This document shows, one piece after another, positions 50,032 to 60,232 of a DNA stretch of 64,000 bases. The DNA is taken from contig NZ_BTPM01000001.1 of assembly GCF_036245475.1 (NCBI RefSeq), positions 3,038,001-3,102,000 of the forward strand. The letters are read 5' to 3'. The position numbers and the translations under genes were made by a program. This stretch comes from Vibrio sp. 10N. GTDB taxonomy: Bacteria; Pseudomonadota; Gammaproteobacteria; Enterobacterales; Vibrionaceae. Below the pieces are notes generated by a model. The model made no database searches. It saw nothing but the letters and a program-made list of their open reading frames with translations, and had not been told where the DNA came from. Each line of letters opens with the position of its first letter. Position 1 is the first letter of the stretch.

Positions 50032-50757
50032 ATGGCGTTACTGAAAGCTTCGCATTTGGCGAAGAGCTACAAAAACCGTAAGGTCGTCTCTGACGTGAGT
50101 TTGTCAGTAGAATCCGGTCAGATTGTCGGTTTGCTCGGCCCGAATGGTGCCGGTAAAACAACCTCGTTTTACATGATCGTCGGTCTGGTCGCGCGCGACG
50201 AAGGCAGCATTACCATTGATGGCAATGACATCAGCATTCTGCCAATGCACAGCCGCGCTAAAATGGGGATTGGTTATCTACCTCAAGAAGCGTCGATTTT
50301 CCGTAAGCTCAGTGTTGAACACAACATCATGGCAGTACTGGAAACACGCAATGAGCTAACCCAAGAAGAAAGACAAGATAGACTCGAAGATTTGCTCGAC
50401 GAGTTTAATATTCAGCATATTCGTAAAAGCGCAGGCATGGCACTCTCTGGTGGCGAGCGAAGACGCGTTGAAATCGCTAGAGCACTGGCAGCAAACCCGC
50501 AGTTTATTCTGCTCGACGAGCCTTTTGCTGGGGTTGACCCAATTTCTGTAATTGATATAAAGAAAATTATTGAACACTTGCGCGACAGAGGGTTAGGTGT
50601 ACTCATCACTGACCATAACGTACGCGAAACGCTAGATGTTTGTGAAAAAGCCTACATAGTGAGTCAAGGTCACTTGATCGCAGAGGGAAGTCCTGAAGAT
50701 GTTCTCAATAATGAACACGTAAAACAGGTTTATCTCGGTGAACAATTCAGACTATGA
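50032..50757 (+). CDS. lptB: LptB, ATPase of the LPS export transporter
   Basis: Cytosolic ATPase powering LPS extraction with LptFG, which are encoded 6 kb away at 55713-57904. 241 residues. Seen: Walker [10 protein letters not shown], signature [15 protein letters not shown], Walker [14 protein letters not shown]-loop ITDHNVRE. Followed by rpoN after 46 nt. Confidence 0.98.
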   Translation: MALLKASHLAKSYKNRKVVSDVSLSVESGQIVGLLGPNGAGKTTSFYMIVGLVARDEGSITIDGNDISILPMHSRAKMGIGYLPQEASIFRKLSVEHNIMAVLETRNELTQEERQDRLEDLLDEFNIQHIRKSAGMALSGGERRRVEIARALAANPQFILLDEPFAGVDPISVIDIKKIIEHLRDRGLGVLITDHNVRETLDVCEKAYIVSQGHLIAEGSPEDVLNNEHVKQVYLGEQFRL

Positions 50758-50803
50758 TTTAATAGGCATGGATACAATATTAATAATAGGCTCATAACAC
50801 TGC

Positions 50804-52270
50804 ATGAAACCCTCATTACAACTCAAGCTAGGTCAACAGTTAGCAATGACGCCACAACTGCAACAAGCAATTCGCTTGCTGCAATTGTCGACGCTTGATT
50901 TGCAACAAGAGATCCAAGAAGCCCTGGACTCAAATCCGCTCCTCGACGTCGAAGAAGCCGTTGAAGAGACAAGCAATGACGACAAACCAAATGCTGAGAA
51001 TAAAGATGAGAGCCCGACTGCAGAAATAACCAGTGAGCCTGAGCTTAAAGACAGTTCCGATCAAATTGAAAAATCGGAGATCTCCAACGAGCTCGAAATG
51101 GACACCACTTGGGATGACGTCTACAGCGCCAATACCGGAAATACTGGCATCGCAGCTGACGATGACATGCCTATTTATCAAGGTGAAACAACCCAGTCTC
51201 TGCAAGATTATCTCGTATGGCAGCTCGATTTAACGCCATTTACCGAAACCGATCGCGCTATCGCTCTGGCCATCATTGATGCTGTGGACGACTACGGCTA
51301 TCTCACGCTCTCGTGTGAAGAAATCCTGGAAAGTGTCGACATTGACGATGTCGAGCTTGATGAAGTCGAAGCGGTACGCAAGCGCATTCAGCAGTTTGAT
51401 CCACTGGGCATTGCGTCACTCAACTTACAAGACTGCTTGCTATTGCAACTTGCTACCTTCCCTGAAGATACGCCATGGCTTGCTGAAGCGAAGTTAGTCC
51501 TTACTCACCATATCGACCAACTGGGTAATCGTGACTATAAGTTAGTCATTAAAGAGACCAAGCTGAAAGAAGCCGAGCTTCGCGAAGTGCTTAAGCTTAT
51601 TCAGCAGCTTGACCCACGTCCAGGCAGTAAGATCACGCCGGATGAAACCGAATACGTAGTACCGGATGTATCGGTATTCAAAGACCGCGGCAAGTGGGTA
51701 GTGCAAATCAACCCTGACAGCGTGCCGAAACTCAAGGTCAATCAGCAGTATGCTCAGCTAGGTACAGGCAACAGCGCTGACAGTCAATATATTCGCTCCA
51801 ACCTTCAGGAAGCGAAATGGCTGATTAAGAGTCTAGAAAGCCGCAACGAAACCCTATTAAAAGTGGCCAAGTGTATCGTCGAACACCAACATGACTTCTT
51901 CGAATATGGCGAAGAGGCGATGAAACCAATGGTGCTTAATGATGTGGCGCTAGCCGTCGATATGCACGAATCTACGATTTCTCGCGTGACCACACAAAAG
52001 TACATGCATACACCGCGCGGTATCTTCGAGCTCAAATACTTCTTCTCAAGCCACGTGTCGACTGACAATGGCGGAGAATGCTCCTCTACTGCAATTCGTG
52101 CCCTAATCAAGAAGCTTGTTGCTGCGGAAAACCCAGCCAAGCCATTGAGCGATAGTAAAATCGCAGCTCAACTCGCTGACCAAGGAATTCAGGTCGCTAG
52201 GCGAACCATAGCGAAATACCGTGAATCGTTGGGCATCGCCCCATCCAGTCAGCGTAAACGCCTACTCTAA
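50804..52270 (+). CDS. rpoN: RNA polymerase sigma-54 factor
   Basis: Directs polymerase to -24/-12 promoters; in Vibrio needed for flagella, nitrogen use and the quorum-sensing Qrr RNAs. 488 residues: Gln/Leu-rich region I ([24 protein letters not shown]), acidic region II (about 50-120), DNA-binding helix-turn-helix, and the C-terminal RpoN box [10 protein letters not shown]. Sits between the lpt genes and the nitrogen PTS genes. Confidence 0.98.
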   Translation: MKPSLQLKLGQQLAMTPQLQQAIRLLQLSTLDLQQEIQEALDSNPLLDVEEAVEETSNDDKPNAENKDESPTAEITSEPELKDSSDQIEKSEISNELEMDTTWDDVYSANTGNTGIAADDDMPIYQGETTQSLQDYLVWQLDLTPFTETDRAIALAIIDAVDDYGYLTLSCEEILESVDIDDVELDEVEAVRKRIQQFDPLGIASLNLQDCLLLQLATFPEDTPWLAEAKLVLTHHIDQLGNRDYKLVIKETKLKEAELREVLKLIQQLDPRPGSKITPDETEYVVPDVSVFKDRGKWVVQINPDSVPKLKVNQQYAQLGTGNSADSQYIRSNLQEAKWLIKSLESRNETLLKVAKCIVEHQHDFFEYGEEAMKPMVLNDVALAVDMHESTISRVTTQKYMHTPRGIFELKYFFSSHVSTDNGGECSSTAIRALIKKLVAAENPAKPLSDSKIAAQLADQGIQVARRTIAKYRESLGIAPSSQRKRLL

Positions 52271-52295
52271 GGTCAATAACTAAGAAGGAAAGTCT

Positions 52296-52583
52296 ATGCA
52301 AATTCAAATTACAGGCCACCATGTTGATCTCACTGATTCAATGCAAGACTACGTTCACAGTAAATTTCAGAAGCTCGAGCGCTTTTTTGAGCACATAAAC
52401 AACATTCATGTGGTTTTAAAAGTTGAAAAATTAGACCAGATCGCCGAAGCTACGCTCCACGTAAATCAAGCTGAAATTCACGCAGCCTCCAATGATGAGA
52501 GTATGTACGCTGCGATTGACTCGTTAGTAGATAAACTGACCAGACAACTGAATAAGCACAAAGAAAAGCTAAGTAATCACTAA
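52296..52583 (+). CDS. hpf: Ribosome hibernation promoting factor (short form)
   Basis: Binds the 30S decoding site and promotes 100S dimers in stationary phase. 95 residues, the short HPF type without the C-terminal dimerisation domain, so it would work with RMF. Seen: MQIQITGHHVDLTDSMQDYV and HAASNDESMYAAIDSLVDKL. AGAAGGAAAG precedes the ATG; 25 nt after rpoN. Confidence 0.96.
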   Translation: MQIQITGHHVDLTDSMQDYVHSKFQKLERFFEHINNIHVVLKVEKLDQIAEATLHVNQAEIHAASNDESMYAAIDSLVDKLTRQLNKHKEKLSNH

Positions 52584-52584
52584 A

Positions 52585-53031
52585 ATGCAAATAAGTGAAG
52601 TATTAACGCTGGACTGCACCAAAAGTGCAGTCCCTTGTACCAGCAAAAAGCGCGCGCTTGAAATCATCAGCGAAATCGCCGCACAGCACACTGGAAAGAA
52701 CTCAACGGAGCTGTTTGAATGCATGCTAAGCCGAGAGAAAGTTGGCAGCACTGGCATTGGTAATGGTATTGCCATTCCACACGCCCGCATGCAAGACAGT
52801 GACAAAGCGGTGGCGGTATTGCTTCAGTGCCAAGATGCGGTGGACTTTGATGCCATCGACAATCGCCCTGTTGATCTTATGTTCGCGCTGCTTGTACCAG
52901 ATGCACAATGCAAAGAGCACCTGAAAACACTCTCTTGTATGGCAGAGCGTCTTAACGACAAAGCGGTACTCAAACAACTGCGTAATGCTCAAAGCGATCA
53001 AGAGCTTTACGACATCATTGTTAGTCACTGA
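52585..53031 (+). CDS. ptsN: Nitrogen PTS EIIA component
   Basis: Phosphocarrier of the PTS-Ntr that regulates potassium and nitrogen responses. 148 residues. The phosphorylated His is in GIGNGIAIPHARM near residue 68-72. Starts one base after the hpf stop. Confidence 0.97.
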   Translation: MQISEVLTLDCTKSAVPCTSKKRALEIISEIAAQHTGKNSTELFECMLSREKVGSTGIGNGIAIPHARMQDSDKAVAVLLQCQDAVDFDAIDNRPVDLMFALLVPDAQCKEHLKTLSCMAERLNDKAVLKQLRNAQSDQELYDIIVSH

Positions 53032-53049
53032 TCAAGGAAACCAGCAGAC

Positions 53050-53907
53050 ATGCGTTTGGTTGTGGTAAGTGGACACTCAGGGGCTGGCAAAAGTGTCGCC
53101 TTGCGAGTCCTAGAAGACTCCGGCTACTACTGTGTTGACAATCTTCCTGTCGACCTTCTTGGCCCATTTGTTGATTCCAGCCAAGACACGCAGCAAAGTG
53201 TCGCGGTCAGTATCGATATCCGAAACCTACCTAAAAACCTTGCTCAGCTTTCACTGACGCTGGATCAGTTGTCTTTAAAGCACGACGTCAAGCTGCTGTT
53301 TCTCGATGCCGACAAGTCGGTGTTACTCACTCGCTATAGCGAGACACGCCGTATTCATCCCTTGTCGCAGCGTGAAGACAAACTCTCTCTTGAGCAAGCG
53401 ATCGATTTAGAGCACACACTGCTCGCGCCAATTAAAGAGCAAGCCGATTACGTCATCGACTCCAGCAAGCAGTCTATTCATGATCTCAGTGAAGCCATTC
53501 GCTTTCAGATAGAAGGACAAGAGAAAAAAGAGCTGGTCATGGTGTTTCAGTCGTTTGGATTTAAATATGGCATGCCAAGTGACGCAGATTATGTGTTTGA
53601 TGTGCGCTTTTTGCCGAACCCACACTGGCAACCAGAGCTTCGCCCAATGACTGGCCTCGATGCTCCCATTAAATCATTTCTTGAGTCCTATCCTGATGTG
53701 ATTGAACTAAAGCATCAAATCCAAGGCTTTGTCGAGCGTTGGCTTCCGCTACTAGAAAAGAACAATCGCAGTTATTTGACCGTGGCAATCGGCTGCACTG
53801 GTGGCAAGCACCGCTCTGTTTATATTACTCAGCAAATCGGTGAGTATTTCGAGCAGCTCGGCCACAAGGTGAAAATCCGTCACGCCTCACTCGAAAAAAA
53901 CCAATAG
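53050..53907 (+). CDS. rapZ: RapZ, RNase adapter/nucleotide-binding protein
   Basis: In enterobacteria guides RNase E to GlmZ RNA and so controls glucosamine-6-phosphate synthase. 285 residues: Walker [13 protein letters not shown] at 8-19 and a C-terminal domain with [12 protein letters not shown]. Whether the GlmYZ RNA partners exist in this organism cannot be seen here. Eighteen nt after ptsN, 8 nt before ptsO. Confidence 0.96.
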   Translation: MRLVVVSGHSGAGKSVALRVLEDSGYYCVDNLPVDLLGPFVDSSQDTQQSVAVSIDIRNLPKNLAQLSLTLDQLSLKHDVKLLFLDADKSVLLTRYSETRRIHPLSQREDKLSLEQAIDLEHTLLAPIKEQADYVIDSSKQSIHDLSEAIRFQIEGQEKKELVMVFQSFGFKYGMPSDADYVFDVRFLPNPHWQPELRPMTGLDAPIKSFLESYPDVIELKHQIQGFVERWLPLLEKNNRSYLTVAIGCTGGKHRSVYITQQIGEYFEQLGHKVKIRHASLEKNQ

Positions 53908-53915
53908 GAATATCA

Positions 53916-54191
53916 ATGTCTCACTCTCGCACTGTGCTTATTCTCAATCGTCTTGGTCTGCATGCTCGCGCCGCGGTTAAACTGGTCGAATTAGCACAGA
54001 GCTTTGATGCGACAGTGACCATCTGTAACCACGAACAGAAAGAAGCCACAGCCGACAGCGTGATGGGGTTATTGATGCTTGAATCAGCACAAGGTGAGAA
54101 CATTACCATCAAAGCAACAGGCACTCAGGCAGAAGCGGCACTCAATGCCGTCTGTGACTTGGTCGAACATCGTTTCGACGAAGACGAGTAA
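53916..54191 (+). CDS. ptsO: NPr, HPr-like phosphocarrier of the nitrogen PTS
   Basis: Passes phosphate from EI-Ntr to PtsN. 91 residues. Seen: active His in [17 protein letters not shown] near residue 16 and the regulatory loop [15 protein letters not shown]. Last gene of the rpoN operon. Confidence 0.96.
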   Translation: MSHSRTVLILNRLGLHARAAVKLVELAQSFDATVTICNHEQKEATADSVMGLLMLESAQGENITIKATGTQAEAALNAVCDLVEHRFDEDE

Positions 54192-54314
54192 CGTCATCCC
54201 CCAGCCTACTCCAAACAAAAAACTTTCTCGCCATTGATAACTAGTTATTAATTAACAAGCAGAATTAGGCTACTATTCAGTACATTAACAAGCAGTTGAG
54301 TGTAGGGGGCATCC

Positions 54315-55673
54315 ATGGCAGAGCAAATAGAATTCGATCAAGCTCACCAAACCCTCCAAGAAGTCACAGAAGCGCTAGAAAACGGCCGCTTCGTATTCGT
54401 TCGTAGACAACTTCAGGACATGGAGCCTGAAGACATCGCCCATCTTTTAGAAGCCTCACCACGCAAAAGCCGTGAAGTACTGTGGCAGCTAACCGATCCT
54501 GAAGATTACGGTGAGATCCTTGATGAACTTAACGAGGATGTCAAAGATGCGTTAGTCTCAAAAATGGCGCCCGAGAAGCTCGCAGAAGCGACGGAAGGCA
54601 TGGACACCGACGATGTGGCCTACGTTCTTCGTAGTCTTCCAGATGATGTCTCTCGTGAAGTTCTATCGCAAATGGATACGGCCGACCGTTTACGCGTCGA
54701 AACCGCCCTATCTTACCCAGAAGATACCGCTGGTGGCATCATGAATACCGACGTTATCACCATTCGTGGTGATGTCGATGTCGATGTCGTACTGCGTTAT
54801 CTGCGCATGAAAGGTGAGCTGCCAGAAGCCACCGATGCGCTGTATGTCATTGATGAAGAAGATATGCTGATTGGTCACCTTTCTTTGACCACTTTGTTAA
54901 CCACTCAGCCCGATATCAAAGTTAGTGACGTGATGGACGATGCCGATGAAGCCATTCATGTTGAAACCAGTGATTCCGATGTGGCTTCGCTATTTGAACG
55001 TCGTGACTGGGTATCCGCGCCGGTAGTGGATAGCCAGCACCACCTCGTTGGCCGTATTACCATCGATGACGTGGTCGACATCATCCGTGAAGACGCCGAA
55101 CACTCCATGATGAGTATGGCGGGTATGGATGATGACGAAGATACCTTCGCACCTGTGGTGAAATCTGCTAGAAGACGCAGTGTTTGGCTCGGGGCGAATG
55201 TCTTAGCTGCACTCGCGGCAGCCTCAGTGTCCAACATGTTTGAGGCAACCCTTGAGCAAATGGCCGCTATTGCAGTATTAATGACGATTGTCCCTTCCAT
55301 GGGTGGTGTTGCGGGTAACCAAACGGTAGCACTCGTCATTCGCGGCTTGGCACTGGGCCACATTGGTGACAGTAACCGCAGAGAACTGCTCCTCAAAGAA
55401 GCGGCGATCGGCTTTCTTAACGGGATCCTTTGGGCGCTCATCATCGGCGGTATTGTCGTGGCTTGGAAAGGCGACTGGATGCTGGGCGGCATTATCTCTG
55501 CCGCAATGATGACCAACTTATTGGTCGCGGGTATTGCCGGGGTAACCATCCCAATTCTGCTTAAGAAAATGAACATCGACCCTGCACTCGCAGGAGGTAT
55601 GGCACTCACCACGATTACCGATGTGGTTGGCCTATCCGTGTTCTTGGGCCTCGCTACCATCATGATTACATAA
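54315..55673 (+). CDS. mgtE: Magnesium transporter MgtE
   Basis: Mg2+ channel gated by intracellular Mg2+. 452 residues: MgtE N domain (HLLEASPRKSREVLWQLTD), two CBS domains with AGGIMNTDVITI and VMDDADEAIHV, and five C-terminal helices with SMGGVAGNQTVALVIRGLALG and PALAGGMALTTITDVVG. Own promoter likely in the 123-nt gap after ptsO; a strong terminator follows. Confidence 0.96.
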   Translation: MAEQIEFDQAHQTLQEVTEALENGRFVFVRRQLQDMEPEDIAHLLEASPRKSREVLWQLTDPEDYGEILDELNEDVKDALVSKMAPEKLAEATEGMDTDDVAYVLRSLPDDVSREVLSQMDTADRLRVETALSYPEDTAGGIMNTDVITIRGDVDVDVVLRYLRMKGELPEATDALYVIDEEDMLIGHLSLTTLLTTQPDIKVSDVMDDADEAIHVETSDSDVASLFERRDWVSAPVVDSQHHLVGRITIDDVVDIIREDAEHSMMSMAGMDDDEDTFAPVVKSARRRSVWLGANVLAALAAASVSNMFEATLEQMAAIAVLMTIVPSMGGVAGNQTVALVIRGLALGHIGDSNRRELLLKEAAIGFLNGILWALIIGGIVVAWKGDWMLGGIISAAMMTNLLVAGIAGVTIPILLKKMNIDPALAGGMALTTITDVVGLSVFLGLATIMIT

Positions 55674-55706
55674 AAAAAATAAGGCTCCATTGGAGCCTTA
55701 TTTTTT
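55672..55706. terminator. Bidirectional terminator between mgtE and lptG
   Basis: AATAAGGCTCCA-TT-GGAGCCTTATT with A and T runs on both sides, between converging genes. Confidence 0.92.
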
Positions 55707-55712
55707 AGTCTT

Positions 55713-56783
55713 CTATAGCTTTCTTCTCAACAAGAGTAATGCAATGGTGAGAAATACCAAGCTTGGCCCTAAAGCACCAAACAGCGGTGACATGCCGTAC
55801 ACCAGACTCACTGGGCCAAAGAACTCACTGGAAATATAAAAGGTAAAGCCCGCTATCACACCAGAGAGAATTCGTGCCCCCATGGTGACACTTCTCAATG
55901 GACCAAACACAAACGAGAGTGCCATCAGCATCATCACCGCCACCGATATAGGCTGGGTTGCCTTACGCCAAAAGGCTAATTCATAACGTGATGCATCTTG
56001 CTCTGAGTCTTTCAAGTATTGGGTATAGTCCCAAAGTCCGCTCAGTGGCAGCTCGTTGAGGTCAACCGTCACGATGGCCAACTTGTCAGGAACGAGCGAT
56101 GTTTGCCACTCTTGGCTATCGATGGTCTCTTTGCTGAGCACCACACTATCTGCCATATTCGTCACTTGAATGTCGTACATCTGCCAACGGTTATCACCAA
56201 GATAATCGGCACGATCAGCGTATATCGTCGCCACCAGATGCTTATCGGTGTCAAAACGCCACAAATTCATGCCTTGGATAGACTCGCCATCGACTTTGGA
56301 GATAAAAATAAAGTCATTAGCATCCCGCGCCCAGACCCCATTCCTCACCGAAACAATACTTCCCCCGGTGATGGACTGCATGCGTAAGTCTCGAGCCATT
56401 TGCTGAGTAGTTGGTGCCCCCCATTCACCGAGAGCCATCACCGCTAGCATCAATGGAACTGCGGTCTTGAGCACCGAAAAACCAATACGCATTTTTGAAA
56501 TGCCGGCAGCCTGCATGACCACCAGCTCAGAACTACCCGCCAACATACCAAGGCCAATAAGCGAGCCAAGCAGTGCAGCCATAGAGAAAAACAGTTCCAC
56601 ATCACGCGGCATACCAAGCAGTACAAAGTACATAGCCGACAGCATATCATAGCTACCTTCACCGACAGAGCGCAGCTGCTCAACAAATTTGATCACCGCT
56701 GACAAACCAACAAACACCGACAATACCAGCAAAATGGTGGTAATAATGGTTCGGCCAACATAGACATCTAAAATTCGAAACAC
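55713..56783 (-). CDS. lptG: LptG, permease of the LPS export transporter
   Basis: Forms the LptB2FG extractor with LptF. 356 residues: three N-terminal helices, a periplasmic jellyroll (about 120-260) and three C-terminal helices; SFVFGPLRSVTMGARILSG is typical. The start is GTG at 56783 with AGAGGTAGCG upstream, 2 nt after lptF. Confidence 0.95.
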   Translation of the reverse strand: MFRILDVYVGRTIITTILLVLSVFVGLSAVIKFVEQLRSVGEGSYDMLSAMYFVLLGMPRDVELFFSMAALLGSLIGLGMLAGSSELVVMQAAGISKMRIGFSVLKTAVPLMLAVMALGEWGAPTTQQMARDLRMQSITGGSIVSVRNGVWARDANDFIFISKVDGESIQGMNLWRFDTDKHLVATIYADRADYLGDNRWQMYDIQVTNMADSVVLSKETIDSQEWQTSLVPDKLAIVTVDLNELPLSGLWDYTQYLKDSEQDASRYELAFWRKATQPISVAVMMLMALSFVFGPLRSVTMGARILSGVIAGFTFYISSEFFGPVSLVYGMSPLFGALGPSLVFLTIALLLLRRKL

Positions 56784-56785
56784 GT

Positions 56786-57904
56786 TTACGCTACCTCTTG
56801 CGGCTTACCGCGTCTTTTGCGACGCCATTTTTCTCTGACTTTTCTTACTGGCACGGTATCCCAAGTGTTCACCCCAATCGCCGCGACTAACAACGCAAAG
56901 TTCACGGGCCACAGACCAATATAAGTTGGGAATGCGCCATCTTCTAGCGCCGATTTCATTGCGCTGATCGCCATAAAGTAAGCAAAGTAAACGAATATCG
57001 CCGGCCCCATTTTGGCAAACTTGCTCTGCCTTGGGTTCACCGCTGACAGCGGTACCACCAGCATAGTTAACAATGGGATACATACGACAAGGGAAATGCG
57101 CCAATGAAGCTCAGCCTGCGCTTTTGGCGTAGGATCAGAGATCAAATCCAAGGTCGGAATGGCCATCCATGAGCGGCCTCTTGGCTTCACTTCACGCTGA
57201 CCAATCACCCCTTCATACTCGGAAAACTCCGTGATCATATATTCTAGGCGCGTTGGTATGCCTTCATAACGGGTGCCATCGTACAGGGCAATGACTTGTC
57301 TGCCATCACTCAGCTCTTTCACCTCACCGGATTTGGCAGAAATCACGCTTGGCAATATAGAGTCTCTAGGGCTGAGCTGCGCAACAAATACATTATCCAG
57401 TTTGCGATTACGGATATCGTCAATAAACACCACTGACGACCCATCTGGCGTGCGCTGGAAGCTCCCCGTTTGAATTAGCTCAACTGAGTTTTCCGACGCC
57501 AGCTTTTCTCGGATCTGCACTTCTTGCTCTTGCGTCCAAGGGGCAAGCCAAAATGCATTAAATGCCGCCAGCGAGGTGGTGATCACAGCAAGATACATCG
57601 CGGCACGGATCAAAAACTTGTTACCGATACCAGTGGCGTTCATGACCGTAATTTCACTTTCGGCATATAAACGACCAAACGTAACCAAAATACCGATGTA
57701 GATACTCAGCGGGAACATCAACAGTCCCATGGTTGGCATGCTGATCCCCGCCAACGTCATAATCAGTCCGGCGGGAATGTCCCCATCCGACGCATCAGCA
57801 AGCACTTGGATAAATTGACGGCTGAAAAACACGAGAAAGAGCACTAAAAAGATAGCTAATTGGCTCTTAACTGTTTCTCTGATCAAATATCTAACAATAA
57901 TCAC
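56786..57904 (-). CDS. lptF: LptF, permease of the LPS export transporter
   Basis: Partner of LptG. 372 residues: MIIVRYLIRETVKSQLAIFLV start, central jellyroll, and LAGISMPTMGLLMFPLSIYIG. The start is GTG at 57904 with AGGTG upstream. Basic C-terminus (KWRRKRRGK). Divergent from pepA across 191 nt of AT-rich DNA that must hold both promoters. Confidence 0.95.
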   Translation of the reverse strand: MIIVRYLIRETVKSQLAIFLVLFLVFFSRQFIQVLADASDGDIPAGLIMTLAGISMPTMGLLMFPLSIYIGILVTFGRLYAESEITVMNATGIGNKFLIRAAMYLAVITTSLAAFNAFWLAPWTQEQEVQIREKLASENSVELIQTGSFQRTPDGSSVVFIDDIRNRKLDNVFVAQLSPRDSILPSVISAKSGEVKELSDGRQVIALYDGTRYEGIPTRLEYMITEFSEYEGVIGQREVKPRGRSWMAIPTLDLISDPTPKAQAELHWRISLVVCIPLLTMLVVPLSAVNPRQSKFAKMGPAIFVYFAYFMAISAMKSALEDGAFPTYIGLWPVNFALLVAAIGVNTWDTVPVRKVREKWRRKRRGKPQEVA

Positions 57905-58095
57905 AGTGAAAACACCTATACAAAACTTGTTTTTTTGATTGAATCGCTATAGTTTTCGGATAAACCTTTTATTTTTTACTTTTTTGATCGATTCTTATCT
58001 TTAGATTATAGGCCGAACTGGCACATAAATTTCAAACACTAATAATCGATTATCTAACATTTAGTTCTATTTGTCTTTAGGATGTAGGAGTACGC

Positions 58096-59604
58096 ATGGA
58101 GTTTAGTGTAAAAAGTGGCAGCCCAGAGAAGCAGCGCAGTGCTTGCATCGTAGTTGGCGTTTTTGAGCCACGTCGTCTCTCACCAGTTGCAGAGCAGCTG
58201 GACAAAATCAGTGATGGCTATATCAGCTCACTGCTACGCCGTGGCGACCTTGAAGGTAAGCCAGGCCAAATGCTTCTTTTGCACCAAGTGCCTGGGGTAC
58301 TGTCAGAGCGTGTACTTCTAGTAGGTTGTGGTAAAGAGCGCGAGCTTGGCGAGCGTCAATACAAAGAAATTATCCAAAAAACCATCAGCACGCTGAACGA
58401 AACGGGTTCAATGGAAGCCGTTTGCTTCCTAACCGAGCTTCACGTTAAAGGCCGCGACACATACTGGAAAGTACGCCAAGCGGTAGAAGCGACCAAAGAT
58501 GGTCTGTATACCTTCGATCAATTCAAGAGCAGCAAGCCAGAAACTCGCCGTCCACTTCGTAAACTAGTATTTAACGTACCAACGCGTCGTGAACTAAACC
58601 TAGGCGAAAAAGCGATTGCGCATGGTCTCGCGGTTGCATCAGGTGTGAAAGCATCAAAAGATCTTGGCAACATGCCACCAAACATTGCCAACCCTGCTTA
58701 CCTAGCGTCTCAAGCTCGTCGCCTTGCTGATGACTATGAAACCGTCACGACTAAGATCATCGGTGAGCAAGAGATGGAAAAACTAGGCATGACCTCTTAC
58801 CTAGCGGTAGGTCGTGGCTCTAAGAACGAATCTATGATGTCTATCATGGAATACAAGGGCAACCCAGAGTCAGACGCAAAACCAATCGTACTGGTCGGTA
58901 AAGGCCTGACTTTCGATTCAGGCGGCATCTCGCTAAAACCGGGTGAAGGCATGGATGAGATGAAGTACGACATGTGTGGTGCGGCATCGGTATTCGGTAC
59001 CATGAAGGCACTTGCGAAGCTAAACCTACCTATCAATGTTATTGGCATCCTCGCGGGTTGTGAAAACATGCCAGGTAGTAATGCTTACCGTCCAGGCGAC
59101 ATCCTAACCACCATGTCAGGCCAAACGGTTGAAGTACTTAACACCGATGCAGAAGGCCGTCTGGTACTGTGTGACGCGCTAACATACGTTGAGCGTTACG
59201 AGCCAGAGTGTGTGGTTGACGTAGCGACGCTAACAGGTGCTTGTGTTATCGCATTAGGTCACCACATCAGCGGTGTTATCTCTAACCACAACCCACTGTC
59301 TCACGAGCTAGTTAACGCTTCTGAGCAAGCGGGTGACCGAGCTTGGCGCCTACCGATGGCAGATGAGTACCAAGAACAGCTAGCAAGCCCATTTGCAGAC
59401 ATGGCAAACATTGGCGGCCGCCCTGGCGGTACCATTACTGCTGGCTGCTTCCTATCGCGCTTTACGAAGAAGTACCACTGGGCTCACCTAGATATCGCAG
59501 GTACCGCATGGAAGTCTGGTAAAGCAAAAGGCTCTACTGGCCGTCCAGTCTCACTACTTGTCCAATTCTTGCTTAACCGCAGTGGCCAAGAGACTGAAGA
59601 GTAA
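58096..59604 (+). CDS. pepA: Leucyl aminopeptidase A (PepA)
   Basis: Two-metal M17 aminopeptidase; in E. coli also a DNA-binding partner of XerCD and a regulator of carAB. 502 residues. Seen: [26 protein letters not shown] with active Lys and metal Asp, and [26 protein letters not shown] precedes the ATG. Terminator follows; holC next. Confidence 0.97.
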   Translation: MEFSVKSGSPEKQRSACIVVGVFEPRRLSPVAEQLDKISDGYISSLLRRGDLEGKPGQMLLLHQVPGVLSERVLLVGCGKERELGERQYKEIIQKTISTLNETGSMEAVCFLTELHVKGRDTYWKVRQAVEATKDGLYTFDQFKSSKPETRRPLRKLVFNVPTRRELNLGEKAIAHGLAVASGVKASKDLGNMPPNIANPAYLASQARRLADDYETVTTKIIGEQEMEKLGMTSYLAVGRGSKNESMMSIMEYKGNPESDAKPIVLVGKGLTFDSGGISLKPGEGMDEMKYDMCGAASVFGTMKALAKLNLPINVIGILAGCENMPGSNAYRPGDILTTMSGQTVEVLNTDAEGRLVLCDALTYVERYEPECVVDVATLTGACVIALGHHISGVISNHNPLSHELVNASEQAGDRAWRLPMADEYQEQLASPFADMANIGGRPGGTITAGCFLSRFTKKYHWAHLDIAGTAWKSGKAKGSTGRPVSLLVQFLLNRSGQETEE

Positions 59605-59607
59605 TCG

Positions 59608-59634
59608 AAAAAAGGGCCGCAAGGCCCTTTTTTA
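59608..59634 (+). terminator. Intrinsic terminator of pepA
   Basis: AAAAAAGGGCC-GCAA-GGCCCTTTTTT. Confidence 0.92.
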
Positions 59635-59678
59635 GTTTTAGGCATCCGTAATTTCCCTCTATACACAGAAGTCACGAT

Positions 59679-60134
59679 ATGAATACTGCAACGTTCTACA
59701 TTATTGGAGAAGAGTCTGAGCAAGCAACGCCGCAAGGTTGGTTTGCCTATGTGCATTTTCTTAGTCGTCACTTCACTGGGCAAGGAGCCAAACTCTACAT
59801 CAATTGCACCGATAGACAGCACGCTGAGACTGTGGCTGAGTTTTTCTGGCAAGTTTCCCCAGAGCAATTTATTGCCCACAATTTAGTGGGGGAAGGACCA
59901 AAGAATGGCACACCGGTTGAGATCGGTTTTGAAGGGCTTAAACCCAGTTGGAACCGTCAATTGGTAATAAATCTGGCTAATAGTCACGCAACCTTTGCGA
60001 ACTCCTTTGGTCAAGTGGTAGACTTCGTCCCTTGCGAAGAAAAAGCTAAGCAAGTTGCGCGAGAAAGGTATAAAATTTACCGTCAAGCGGGCTATCAGCT
60101 ACAAACCATTGAGATTCAACATTCAGAATCCTAA
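59679..60134 (+). CDS. holC: DNA polymerase III chi subunit
   Basis: Clamp-loader accessory that contacts SSB. 151 residues. Seen: ATFYIIGEESEQATPQGWFAYVHFLS, LYINCTDRQHAETVAEFFWQ and FIAHNLVGEGPKNGTPVEIG. The conserved pepA-holC-valS order supports the call. Confidence 0.94.
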   Translation: MNTATFYIIGEESEQATPQGWFAYVHFLSRHFTGQGAKLYINCTDRQHAETVAEFFWQVSPEQFIAHNLVGEGPKNGTPVEIGFEGLKPSWNRQLVINLANSHATFANSFGQVVDFVPCEEKAKQVARERYKIYRQAGYQLQTIEIQHSES

Positions 60135-60232
60135 TCAAGGTCAATCCTTATAAGTAAGCGTGACACACTCTCGTTTATTTATAAGGTTTGGCAAATTTCT
60201 TTCACAGATTAAAGTAAGTATCCAAGAAAGCT

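Noticed and set aside
54956..55690. 244-codon minus-strand ORF
   Set aside because: Antisense to the mgtE membrane domain and begins inside it; codon-usage shadow.
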